Source: Psychrobacter phenylpyruvicus DSM 7000 = NBRC 102152 (GTDB taxonomy: Bacteria; Pseudomonadota; Gammaproteobacteria; Pseudomonadales; Moraxellaceae). From it: 64,000 bases of DNA. The DNA lies in NCBI RefSeq assembly GCF_000685805.1, contig NZ_JMKP01000010.1, forward strand, positions 29,362-93,361, given 5' to 3'. Numbering within the stretch: the first letter of the stretch is position 1; each line of letters starts with the position of its first letter. Below are positions 37,291 through 45,128 of the stretch, piece by piece. Position numbers and translations under genes: made by a program. The notes beneath the pieces are model-generated. The model was not told the DNA's origin, made no database searches, and saw only the letters and a list, made by a program, of their open reading frames with translations.

Positions 37291-37785
37291 CTATGCCAGC
37301 GTTTTTAGCAATCTATCCGCATAGTCTTTGGCTCTTAAATTACGCTGAGCATGGGTCAGCTTGCCGTCTTTATCAAACACAAAAGTAGAGCGTACTAAGC
37401 CCATTGTTTTTTTGCCATACATATTTTTTTCTTTAATCACATCAAAGTGTTGGCAAAGCTTTTCATCAGGATCGCTAATCAAAGGTATTTGCAGTTGTTT
37501 TTTTTCAATGAATTTCTTATGCGACTCGATACTGTCTCTAGATACTCCAATAATGCTGTAACCTAAGGCATCAAACTCAGACAGTTTTTCGGTAAAGTCG
37601 ACTGCTTGAGTAGTGCAGCCGGGAGTATTGTCACGCGGATAGAAATATAGAATTAAGCCCTTGTCCATATTTTCCACAAATTGATCAAGCACAATTTCAC
37701 TTTCGACCATTTCATCTTCTATTTTTTGCACCATAGGCATCGGGAAGTCCGGAAGGGCAATGATTTCATCAGTGGGTTTGGCCAT
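37291..37785 (-). CDS. peroxiredoxin, Bcp/PrxQ type
   Basis: Thiol peroxidase that detoxifies hydroperoxides. Peroxidatic Cys in YPRDNTPGCTTQAVDF; the usual resolving Cys five residues later is replaced by Val, so this is a 1-Cys variant or uses a distant Cys (KLCQHFDV). The family end VRSTFVFDKDGK is present. Residues 1-25 form an N-terminal extension before the thioredoxin fold. Length 164 aa is normal. It lies downstream of the disulfide reductase's promoter and is transcribed in the same direction; a functional link is possible but not shown. Confidence 0.9.
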   Translation of the reverse strand: MAKPTDEIIALPDFPMPMVQKIEDEMVESEIVLDQFVENMDKGLILYFYPRDNTPGCTTQAVDFTEKLSEFDALGYSIIGVSRDSIESHKKFIEKKQLQIPLISDPDEKLCQHFDVIKEKNMYGKKTMGLVRSTFVFDKDGKLTHAQRNLRAKDYADRLLKTLA

Positions 37786-37943
37786 GTTATTTTCCTTTTT
37801 TATTTAAAATAACTTATTAACTTAGATGATAGTTATAGTTTTTATATTAGTTTACCTAAGATTAAGCAATGACTCAAAGCGTAGCGTGTAAGCGTCAAGT
37901 ACGACTTAAGTTAAGAATTAAGCTAAGAGAAATCTAAGACAAT

Positions 37944-37971
37944 AAAAAAGGCCGACATAGGAATGCCAGCC
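37944..37971 (-). terminator. terminator after the small secreted protein gene
   Basis: On the minus strand a 9-bp stem with two G-U pairs (GGCTGGCAT / ATGTCGGCC, loop TCCT) is followed by TTTTTT. Confidence 0.7.
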
Positions 37972-38021
37972 AATTTAAATCAGATCAATAACAGTATAAC
38001 TTAAAGCACAGTGTAAGCAAA

Positions 38022-38384
38022 TTAGGCTTTAGGTTTCTGTGGCGGGTTTAGTTTTAGACCATTACCACATTGCTGTAAGTCTTTTTGCATGGTCTTGGCA
38101 TAAGGTAACGTTGAAGGGTCTTTGCCACTTTGGGCATAGCTTTCAATTTCCCACATTTGGCCTAGTGTCATTTTACTGCGAACGTCCACAGTACAGCCAC
38201 AAAACTTCTTAGCGGTAGCATTATCTGCCACTTTAAGTTTAACCGCGGTTGCGACACAGTTATTAATTTGATCTTGCTTGATGTCCAACGCTTGAGCTGG
38301 AGTTGCCAACATAATTGCAGAAGTAGCTAATGCAGCAAGTGGCAATAATTTGTTAGATAAAAAGCTTTTCGAAATAAAGTTCAT
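38022..38384 (-). CDS. small secreted Cys-containing hypothetical protein
   Basis: Unrecognised family. Signal peptide of ~32 residues (FISKSFLSNKLLPLAALAT..., cleavage after AQA). The mature domain has four Cys (INNCVA, KFCGC, LQQCG) that could make two disulfides. The C-terminus is Pro/Lys-rich. I chose ATG 38384, which has AAAGGA 9 bp upstream; a TTG nine bases earlier is less likely. A periplasmic or surface role is inferred only from the signal peptide. Confidence 0.72.
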   Translation of the reverse strand: MNFISKSFLSNKLLPLAALATSAIMLATPAQALDIKQDQINNCVATAVKLKVADNATAKKFCGCTVDVRSKMTLGQMWEIESYAQSGKDPSTLPYAKTMQKDLQQCGNGLKLNPPQKPKA

Positions 38385-38644
38385 GAACAACAATCCTTTA
38401 GAGGCTTACAGTAATTATATTTTCAGTTAGCCAGTGACTTACATAAGTTAAAATGCACGGGCACTGGGTTAAATGTACAAGTTGAAAACAACCTACAGAA
38501 TTTACCTAGCGACTGGCTTAGTTAATCTATCCGCATACCTTATCAAGCTAATAAACAGATTAGTAATTAATTTTGCTATTTAGTTGCAATTTATTGTTGC
38601 TATTCAGTTACAAAATGCACAAAAACAAACTAAAAAGCAGAGTC

Positions 38645-39409
38645 CTAATTAGTAGCGTAACGGGTAGGGTCTGCTAATCCGGCATCACTAAAGCCTCTTT
38701 TACGTAAAGTACAGCTGTCACAGATACCACAGGCTCGGCCTTCACTGTCAGCTTTATAGCAAGAAATGGTTTGAGAGTAATCCACCCCAAGTGAGTTGCC
38801 CAGTTGAATAGTTTGCGCTTTAGAAAGCTTTTGTAGCGGGGTTTGAATATACAGTTTATGCCCGGTTACCCCAGCTTTGGTGGCTAGATTGGCCATGACC
38901 TCAAAGGCATTAATATATTCAGGACGGCAGTCAGGGTAACCTGAGTAATCCACTGAGCTGACCCCAATGACGATATGGTTGGCTTCAGTCACTTCTGCCA
39001 CAGCTAAAGCGTAAGACAAAAATATGGTGTTGCGCGCCGGCACATAAGTGTTGGGAATGGCATCATTATCTATATCGTCGGTGTGGCTTGGGAATTTATC
39101 CGCATCGCCATCTGGGACGGTCATATCATGGTCAGTTAACGAAGAGCCGCCCAACTGTGCAATATCAATATCAATGATCTTATGATCGACGCCGGCCTGG
39201 TTAGCGATATTTTTGGCCGCGACCAGCTCGCTATTATGACGTTGACCGTAATTGAAGCTTACAGCAGTGACCTTAGCATAGCGATCTTTTGCCCAGTACA
39301 AACAGGTAACAGAGTCTAGCCCGCCTGAGAGTAATACTACGGCATTTTCATTACAGGAGTCTGACGCAGTGTGGTTAGTGGGAGAGATTGAAGTTAAAGC
39401 ATCAGTCAT
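38645..39409 (-). CDS. queC: 7-cyano-7-deazaguanine synthase QueC
   Basis: ATP-dependent conversion of 7-carboxy-7-deazaguanine to preQ0 in queuosine synthesis. The N-terminal PP-loop is [17 protein letters not shown]. Further signatures are [29 protein letters not shown] and [17 protein letters not shown]. The zinc site near the C-terminus uses Cys residues in [19 protein letters not shown]. Length 254 aa, with a ~22-residue extra N-terminus. No other que genes are in the window. Confidence 0.95.
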   Translation of the reverse strand: MTDALTSISPTNHTASDSCNENAVVLLSGGLDSVTCLYWAKDRYAKVTAVSFNYGQRHNSELVAAKNIANQAGVDHKIIDIDIAQLGGSSLTDHDMTVPDGDADKFPSHTDDIDNDAIPNTYVPARNTIFLSYALAVAEVTEANHIVIGVSSVDYSGYPDCRPEYINAFEVMANLATKAGVTGHKLYIQTPLQKLSKAQTIQLGNSLGVDYSQTISCYKADSEGRACGICDSCTLRKRGFSDAGLADPTRYATN

Positions 39410-39532
39410 AAGAAATCCTAAAGGCTTATAAAAATCAGAAAAAAGGCGATTATTAAAAATTAGTCAAAAAGAGCCGTAAAAAAACCGTCTATTTTAACAA
39501 AAATAAGACTACTGTGTGTGCTCTGTTCGAGG

Positions 39533-40417
39533 TTAGTCAAAGCGATATACATCCATCCCTAAGCTATGATGGGCCATGCTTTCATGGATTACCGAGACCC
39601 GCTGACCACAGCCCAGTGCAAAAAACAGCGGTAGTAAGTGCTCAGAGCTAGGGTGAACCTGCTCTACTTGAGAGAATTGTTGCCAGTCTAACGCAGCTGG
39701 GATATTGGATTTTAACTGCTGTAACAACCAGACTTTAAAGGCTTTAGCCGTAGGCTCTTCACTGTCAGCGTCCCAATTTAATGCCGCTAAGTTGTGGGTA
39801 ATACCGCCTGAACCAATAACCAAGATTTGCTCACGGCGTAGTTGGGAGAATAAGCTACCGAGTTGATAACACGCATACGCGTCAAAGTGCTTGGGTAATG
39901 ACAGCTGTACAATAGGTACATCTGCCTCAGGGTATAGATGAATTAACGGTGCCCAGACACCATGATCTAAAGGACGCAGTGGGTTAAGACTATTAATCAC
40001 ACCCATCTTATTAAGTTGATCGGACAGCGACTCTGCCAGCTCTGGATGACCTAGAGCGGGATATTCAATGGTGTTTAACTTCTGACTAAAGCCTGAGAAA
40101 TCATGCCAGGTTTGCGGGGTTGGGTTGCTGGCAATCTCCAAGGTCTGAGTCACCCAGTGCGCTGACATAATCACAATGGCTTTGGGCTTAGGCAGGTTTT
40201 GCCCGGTACGTGCCAAAGCATTGGTAGTGGCATTTTTTTCAAGCGCAAAAGTGGGCGCCCCATGCGAAATAAATAGCGCCGGCAATGTGGCCAGCGCTTG
40301 CATAGAGCGAACTTTTTGCTTGCGAGTCGGAGTCGTCACCGGCTCAAAGCTAGTGAGCGGAGTCACTGAAACCGGTACGCTAAAGGTTGAGCTGTGAGTA
40401 TTCTTTGGATATGTCAT
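39533..40417 (-). CDS. DODA-type extradiol ring-cleavage dioxygenase family protein (YgiD-like)
   Basis: LigB-superfamily dioxygenase resembling E. coli YgiD and plant 4,5-DOPA dioxygenase. Metal ligands are the His in LFISHGAPTFAL, the His in IVIMSAHWVTQ and the His in LDHGVWAPLIHLYPE, with GSGGITHNLAALNW downstream. The natural substrate is unknown. The first ~38 residues form an extension before the fold; ATG at codon 39 (MQALATLPALF) would give the usual ~256 aa. Its 3' side neighbours the duplicated rlmH end; before the island arrived, rlmH was probably its direct upstream neighbour. Confidence 0.88.
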   Translation of the reverse strand: MTYPKNTHSSTFSVPVSVTPLTSFEPVTTPTRKQKVRSMQALATLPALFISHGAPTFALEKNATTNALARTGQNLPKPKAIVIMSAHWVTQTLEIASNPTPQTWHDFSGFSQKLNTIEYPALGHPELAESLSDQLNKMGVINSLNPLRPLDHGVWAPLIHLYPEADVPIVQLSLPKHFDAYACYQLGSLFSQLRREQILVIGSGGITHNLAALNWDADSEEPTAKAFKVWLLQQLKSNIPAALDWQQFSQVEQVHPSSEHLLPLFFALGCGQRVSVIHESMAHHSLGMDVYRFD

Positions 40418-40601
40418 AAACTAATTATGGGGGCTAGGCGTCATTTTTTAAAGCAGGGTAGGACCTGCAAGACCGATTTCACAATAAATAGCTACACTAA
40501 ATAACTAAAAGAGATTGCTACCTTAACTGATAAGCTACACACAACTAATAAGCTACACACGGCCGCTACCTCTAACAGTACTAGCACTGTCGCTTTAGCC
40601 T

Positions 40602-40715
40602 AATTGCCGCGATGATAAGGATGATTATTATTAATACTCATCGCGCGATATAACTGCTCCATCAATACCACACGCACTAGCGGATGGGGTAGGGTAAGGG
40701 GCGATAATGACCATT
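40602..40715 (-). repeat. left copy of the rlmH 3'-end direct repeat (attachment-site-like)
   Basis: These 114 bases match 43015-43128 at all but one position (G at 40609 against C at 43022) and read in the same orientation. They encode the last ~37 residues of RlmH (..[19 protein letters not shown]..) on the minus strand, including the stop as TAG. Identity stops sharply at both ends. The copy has no start and is not an independent gene. Bases 40418-40601 between it and the dioxygenase gene hold only low-complexity A+T-rich DNA with short repeats of 'aactaataagctacacac'. Confidence 0.95.
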
Positions 40716-41023
40716 CATAATATTGCTAAGCTTAGTGCTAGTAGTATTGCTTTATTGGCTCATGCAGATGTAGATACAGCGGCAAATAGTGCGGCAGTGA
40801 CTGTTGAGAATAATGCTTAAAGCCTATAGGGTGGAATCCTCAAGGTAAGACAATTGAGAGCATTAAAATTAATGATACGAAGAATGGTTTTTTTGCAAAA
40901 GATGGTTGGGTTTAAAAGACTCAAATTGTTGAAACGTCAAAAGGTAGGGTTGAGATACATTATGCACATACAACTAAAACAAGCAGAAATGTTGAATTTA
41001 AATTTAAAAATGAGTCATTATAG
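40716..41023 (+). pseudogene. orphan CdiA-CT remnant 1 (VENN motif plus toxin tail)
   Basis: Read in the right frames, this is a broken C-terminal end of a contact-dependent inhibition (CdiA/hemagglutinin-type) toxin. Frame 40716: [20 protein letters not shown] then TAANSAAVTVENNA and TAA at 40818, which is the pretoxin region ending in VENN. From 40832 another frame reads WNPQGKTIESIKIND... with GFFAKDGWV, a TAA, then KTQIVETSKGRVEIHYA and a final EFKFKNESL, stop TAG at 41021. The 'dGWv...veIHYv...FKFK' ending is common in polymorphic toxins. The toxin core is deleted, with a frame change and two in-frame stops. Left edge abuts the rlmH repeat. Confidence 0.75.
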
Positions 41024-41031
41024 GATTAATT

Positions 41032-41481
41032 GTGTTTAAAAAAATATTGTTAGATTTTTTGTTGTCTGCAGAAGCGTCAGCAGCAACAGGAGAGCTAGAT
41101 GAATGGTATTTATCAGATTTTGATGACAAATATGTCAACAGCATTGATTATGAAACTGGTTATGCGATGCTTATTGATTGCTGTGAAGTTTGGATTGAGT
41201 ATCCTAGGTTTACATTTGAGCTAATTTATATAATAGGTTCTATTAGAAATATTATATCGACTAATACTTTTCCAAAGGTTTTTATTGATAATAAAGATAA
41301 AATTTTAACAATTTACAAAGATACGGAGGCTAGAGTTACAAGTCAGATTTGCGAAAAATATTCAGACATTAAAATAAAGCAGCAGTTGTTGGAAAAAATA
41401 ATAAAACAAAACATTCAAATTGAAAAAGATTCATTTCAAGAGCTTTTTCATCATTCAAATATTAATTGGTTTGAAATTTAG
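41032..41481 (+). CDS. probable CDI immunity protein (CdiI) of remnant 1
   Basis: Intact 149-aa acidic cytoplasmic protein starting at GTG, 8 bp after the toxin remnant's stop, with AGGA at the right distance. No signal peptide or membrane segment. It begins FKKILLDFLLSAEASAATGE and is rich in Asp, Glu, Ile and Tyr. I do not recognise a family. Position directly after a CdiA-CT tail is the usual place for cdiI. Base composition is clearly more A+T-rich than the neighbouring housekeeping genes, as expected for an acquired module. It may still protect against a sibling's toxin. Confidence 0.65.
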   Translation: MFKKILLDFLLSAEASAATGELDEWYLSDFDDKYVNSIDYETGYAMLIDCCEVWIEYPRFTFELIYIIGSIRNIISTNTFPKVFIDNKDKILTIYKDTEARVTSQICEKYSDIKIKQQLLEKIIKQNIQIEKDSFQELFHHSNINWFEI

Positions 41482-41572
41482 GAGGCTAAGTTATTTAACG
41501 CCTAAACTATGTAGCTTAAGGCTTTAAGAGGTTTTGTCGTGTACAAAGAATTTGATTAGTAATATTAATTAA

Positions 41573-41761
41573 AAATAGTGCACAGACAGCTGTTGAGAAT
41601 AATGCCATATGGGCTGCCATTCCTGCTGTTATTTAGTCTTTAAAATTTGGGGGTATTTCCACCCATTTTTTGGAGCATTTAATGGTTCTAAAGCCTATTT
41701 CACTCGTACAGGGCTATGGACTATGCAAGTAGATAAAATAGTATTTTCTCCGTCTCAATAA
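41573..41761 (+). pseudogene. orphan CdiA-CT remnant 2 (VENN motif plus toxin tail)
   Basis: Frame 41574 reads NSAQTAVENNAIWAAIPAVI then TAG at 41634, again a pretoxin VENN junction, here followed by the hydrophobic start of a toxin. In another frame the sequence continues FKIWGYFHPFFGAFNGSKAY, FTRTGLWTMQVDKIVFSPSQ and TAA at 41759. This looks like the very end of a toxin domain whose middle is gone. The next gene starts 10 bp later, as immunity genes do. No family was recognised for the toxin tail. Confidence 0.7.
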
Positions 41762-41771
41762 GGATTATTGT

Positions 41772-42404
41772 ATGAAAAAAATGATTATATTACTAGGAGG
41801 TATAATGACGCTTGTAAGTTGCTCAAAACTTGATGTACATAGTCCTAATGCTCAAATTGAAGTAAATGTAGATGATGATAAATACAGTGTTCCACTAAAC
41901 CATATTGTTAGACCAGATACTGGAAGTTACCCAAGTTTTGATACAGATATGGGTAATGCTTACTTTTTCTGGCCTAGTGGTAGAGGGCTAAATAATCAGG
42001 ATAAAGATCCCAATGTTTTAGAGCATGATGATGATATTATCAGTTTCTACTGGACAGCTAGAAATTCAGGGGTCATGGGTAATGATATGCCAACAAGAGT
42101 AGCAATTCGCAAAGAAAGCGCTGTTAGAAATCCTAAGCAAGATAGCTTTGATCTAGAAGCATATATTGAAAAATTTGATAAGCATACTGTCTGGTACATA
42201 GGTTCTGTCTATCCAAGCTCACCTACAACTATTGAATGTTTTATAGCTTCTAGTAATCATCAAAATAGTATTTGCCAGATGGAGTATGTGCACCCTGATT
42301 ATAATAATTATATTCAACTTCAGTTCTCAAGAAAAAACCTTGCCGATTGGAAAGAAATAAATAGGATGGCCATTAACTATATGGAGAAGTGGTATGATGA
42401 ATAA
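41772..42404 (+). CDS. probable lipoprotein immunity protein of remnant 2
   Basis: 210-aa protein with a lipoprotein signal (KKMIILLGGIMTLVSC, lipobox LVSC) and a hydrophilic mature part rich in Asp, Asn and Tyr. Family not recognised. AAGGA lies ~7 bp before the ATG and the toxin remnant stop is 10 bp upstream. An immunity protein exported as a lipoprotein would guard the periplasm or inner membrane, so the lost toxin may have acted there. Composition is A+T-rich like its neighbour at 41032. An ordinary orphan lipoprotein is the alternative. Confidence 0.6.
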   Translation: MKKMIILLGGIMTLVSCSKLDVHSPNAQIEVNVDDDKYSVPLNHIVRPDTGSYPSFDTDMGNAYFFWPSGRGLNNQDKDPNVLEHDDDIISFYWTARNSGVMGNDMPTRVAIRKESAVRNPKQDSFDLEAYIEKFDKHTVWYIGSVYPSSPTTIECFIASSNHQNSICQMEYVHPDYNNYIQLQFSRKNLADWKEINRMAINYMEKWYDE

Positions 42405-43012
42405 ATATGAATTGTTAAATTATAGTTGATTCTGAATGTGACTATTAGCATGTTTCTATAACCCAACTAAAAAAACAACAGCTTAGCTAACCAATAACGA
42501 TTAAACAGTGACAGCAACTGTTATATTTAACATGGTAAAATTAATACTAACCTCGATAACCAAACAGATTATCACCATCCATAACTAACAAAACTAAGCC
42601 TAGTTTGGCTTAAGCTATCGAAGCGCCTAGAGAAGTTAAAAAAGAAACCGTGACAGGATTTAGTGCCAGTATTTATTATTAAAAATATTACTCGTTGATT
42701 TTATTTATTATTAATAATAATAATGGGGTATGAGATAACTGTTGGCTGTGGAGCGGGAGTGGCTTTAACCACATCAGTTACTGATTTATTGGTATCTAAA
42801 TCCATAATCCAAAAGACTACGTAACTATCTTTACTAAACCATAATCTTTACTAAACCATAATAGATTTTGATTACTCTAATAACATCAAATAACCTTAAA
42901 TATGTATTATAAGTTTGCAATAATTATTAAGACATTATTTACAAAGTATTGATAGTTATTAATATATAGACTGCTGGCATTGAGATAATTAAATTAATTC
43001 GCTAATAATTCA
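42405..43012. other. gene-free debris at the right end of the island
   Basis: About 600 bases without an intact gene. Two stretches look like decayed coding sequence on the + strand: 42615-42683 (AIEAPREVKKETVTGFSAS) and ~42739-42825 (TVGCGAGVALTTSVTDLLVS), both without starts. The rest is A+T-rich with short repeats such as 'tctttactaaaccataa' (two copies, 42828-42862). Confidence 0.4.
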
Positions 43013-43501
43013 TCAATTGCCCCGATGATAAGGATGATTATTATTAATACTCATCGCGCGATATAACTGCTCCATCAATACCACACGCACTAGCGGATGG
43101 GGTAGGGTAAGGGGCGATAATGACCATTTAAAGTCAGCTGCTGCTAGCACCTCAGGTGATACGCCATCTGCTCCGCCAATTACCAACGCCACATCATCAC
43201 CAATTTGCATTGCTTCGCTGAGCTTATCAGCCAACTGCTCGGTGGATAGCATCTTACCTTTTACATCGAGTACCCAAAGCTTTTCGCGCGAGTTACTCTG
43301 ATGAGTGGTCAAAATAGCTTTACCTTCTTGCTCACGATACTGTGCCAAATTAGCCTCTGATGGATTTTTGGCACGTTTAGCCGCAGGCAGGTCGATGATA
43401 TCAGTGCTGAGCATGGGCTGGATACGTTTGTGATACTCATCAAATCCAGCATCAACCCACTTAGGCATCTTACTGCCCACACTCAAAATTCGTAATTTCA
43501 T
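43013..43501 (-). CDS. rlmH: 23S rRNA pseudouridine1915-N3-methyltransferase RlmH
   Basis: SPOUT-fold methyltransferase (YbeA/OrfX) acting on pseudouridine 1915 in the 70S ribosome. N-terminus MKLRILSVGSKMPKWVD; SAM-binding trefoil knot with LVIGGADGVSPEV and [21 protein letters not shown]-terminal NNHPYHR. The length of 162 aa is close to E. coli (155). It is complete. Its last 114 bp are the right copy of the direct repeat that flanks the toxin/immunity island. rsfS and nadD, its frequent upstream neighbours, are absent. Confidence 0.96.
   Translation of the reverse strand: MKLRILSVGSKMPKWVDAGFDEYHKRIQPMLSTDIIDLPAAKRAKNPSEANLAQYREQEGKAILTTHQSNSREKLWVLDVKGKMLSTEQLADKLSEAMQIGDDVALVIGGADGVSPEVLAAADFKWSLSPLTLPHPLVRVVLMEQLYRAMSINNNHPYHRGN
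43015..43128 (-). repeat. rlmH: right copy of the rlmH 3'-end direct repeat (attachment-site-like)
   Basis: The 3' end of the intact rlmH gene, repeated at 40602-40715 in the same orientation with one mismatch. Together the two copies bound ~2.3 kb of accessory DNA. Confidence 0.95.
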
Positions 43502-43579
43502 AAAAGATCAGACCTTTTGGTTTAATTAATAGAACTGCTAAAGCTAAAATGTCAACCTTTTAACCCCTGATTTTTTAAC

Positions 43580-43809
43580 TTATCCACAGTTCAAGTGAGA
43601 CCCTTGAGTCAAGTTGTGAAACATCTGAAGCAATAAAACATTTACTGATAAATTTTTTATAATAGCTATTAGTTTTTAGCCACTACTGTGTAAAGTATTG
43701 ATTTTATTGACAAAAATAATTGTACAAAAAATGAGCAATTTTATTCAAAGCCGTATGTTGTCTAGGGTATAACTTGTCAAGTCTTGGGTTATCCACAGAG
43801 TTATCCACA
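43580..43809 (+). promoter_or_regulatory. cluster of three consensus DnaA boxes
   Basis: Exact TTATCCACA 9-mers, all in the same orientation, lie at 43580-43588, 43789-43797 and 43801-43809; the last two are 12 bp apart start to start. Between them (43630-43745) is a strongly A+T-rich stretch, and TTATTCAAA at 43741 is a near match. No gene is present in 43502-44054. It could be an origin-like element, a DnaA titration site, or DnaA control of rlmH. dnaA, dnaN and rpmH are not in the window. Confidence 0.7.
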
Positions 43810-44054
43810 GGTTATGGGGAAAACTCTTAATCCCCTTGCTAGCCATGCGTTTGGCAGCAGTGGTATGCTGAGCTGGATAAAAGAACAGAGCCCTCATTAG
43901 TAAGGAATTTAAGTTAAAAACTATAAATTACTTAAATAATGAGGACTACTTTTTGGGTTAATCGTCAAATGTTCCACATGGTAAGTTTTATATTTACCAG
44001 CAGTTACTGGCTTTGCTATCTAGGTAGAGCAAAATAAGCCAAGAATTATGGCAA

Positions 44055-44927
44055 TTAGTCTTTGCTATAAATTAAATCCCAAACCCCATGACCTCTATCA
44101 ATGCCTCTTTTTTCAAACTTGGTCATAGGGCGGAAGTCTGGACGCGGTGTGAAATTACCGTGTCCTGCAGTATTGGTTAAGCCTTCAAAGTTGTCGAGCA
44201 CATCTAGCATCCAGAATGCATAATGCTCCCAGTCTGTTGCCGCATGGAACCAGCCACCATTTTTGATAACACGGGTGACAATCTCCATTCGCTTAGGGCT
44301 AACAAAGCGGCGTTTGTAATGACGCTTTTTTTGCCAAGGATCAGGGAAATATAGCTGGATACGGTCAATATGATTGTCAGGTAATTGCTGCATTAAAGCG
44401 ATGGCATCCCCATTGATAATCTTTAGATTGGTCAGCCCCTCTTCATTGGCCATATAGGCGCACTTGCCAATACCTGGCTCATGCACTTCAATGCCCACGA
44501 AGTTTCGACTGGGGTCGGCTTTGGCCATCTCAATTAAGGAGCTGCCCATTCCAAAACCAATTTCAAAGGTTAATGGGGCATCAGGGCCATTGGGCGTCTG
44601 CTCGGTATCTGCAAATAAGGCACGCAAATCTGTGATGCCATCGATAATACCTTGACCTCTATCGTCCATAGTATTGACAATATATTTGGCATAGATAGGG
44701 TCTGTTAGCGCTTGCTCGGCATTTTTGTTAAGGTGGGTGCGGCGCTTCATAAAGGTTTTGATTAGGCGTGGAAAAGCAGTGTCAGTGGCCTCAGATTTGG
44801 CTTGATCGCTATTTTGGTCAGAGGTATTTTTGGTTGTAGGAGCAATAGCATTGTCCTTCATGTCAGTAGTTTCAGAGGTTGGTAAGCTATCTGTAGTAGG
44901 GGTATTTGGAGTATTTTCAGCGCTCAT
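44055..44927 (-). CDS. trmB: tRNA (guanine-N7-)-methyltransferase TrmB
   Basis: Makes m7G46 in tRNA. The SAM motif is [19 protein letters not shown], followed by [13 protein letters not shown] and the family signature [19 protein letters not shown]. The C-terminal [17 protein letters not shown] is also typical. The first ~55 residues are a Thr/Ser/Asn-rich low-complexity extension ahead of the catalytic domain. I chose ATG 44927 (MSAENTPN); a GTG 18 bases earlier is also open. Length 290 aa against 239 in E. coli. Confidence 0.93.
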   Translation of the reverse strand: MSAENTPNTPTTDSLPTSETTDMKDNAIAPTTKNTSDQNSDQAKSEATDTAFPRLIKTFMKRRTHLNKNAEQALTDPIYAKYIVNTMDDRGQGIIDGITDLRALFADTEQTPNGPDAPLTFEIGFGMGSSLIEMAKADPSRNFVGIEVHEPGIGKCAYMANEEGLTNLKIINGDAIALMQQLPDNHIDRIQLYFPDPWQKKRHYKRRFVSPKRMEIVTRVIKNGGWFHAATDWEHYAFWMLDVLDNFEGLTNTAGHGNFTPRPDFRPMTKFEKRGIDRGHGVWDLIYSKD

Positions 44928-45128
44928 ATGAATAAAATCATCCACTATTGGAGTTATTAAGTTGAAGGAATTGGGAGGTTAGCCAAGCCTGTTAAAAAAC
45001 AGCGTTAAGGCTAAAAAATAAAGTAATATGGGCGTATTATAACGTTAATCCACCTATAAAACGATGTGCAAGCCGTCAAAGTTTGTCTCGACTTAGGTCG
45101 CTGTTGTGTCATATAAGGTTAAATTGGT

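Noticed and set aside
40854..41039. 61-aa open frame on the + strand
   Set aside because: Its frame cuts across the toxin tail, which reads as coherent protein in a neighbouring frame and ends just before the immunity gene's ribosome site.
40602..43128. A complete integrative element
   Set aside because: No integrase, recombinase or transfer gene was found between the repeats; only toxin remnants, immunity genes and debris.
43502..44054. Calling this interval oriC outright
   Set aside because: Three DnaA boxes alone do not prove an origin, and the usual neighbours dnaA, dnaN and rpmH are not present.
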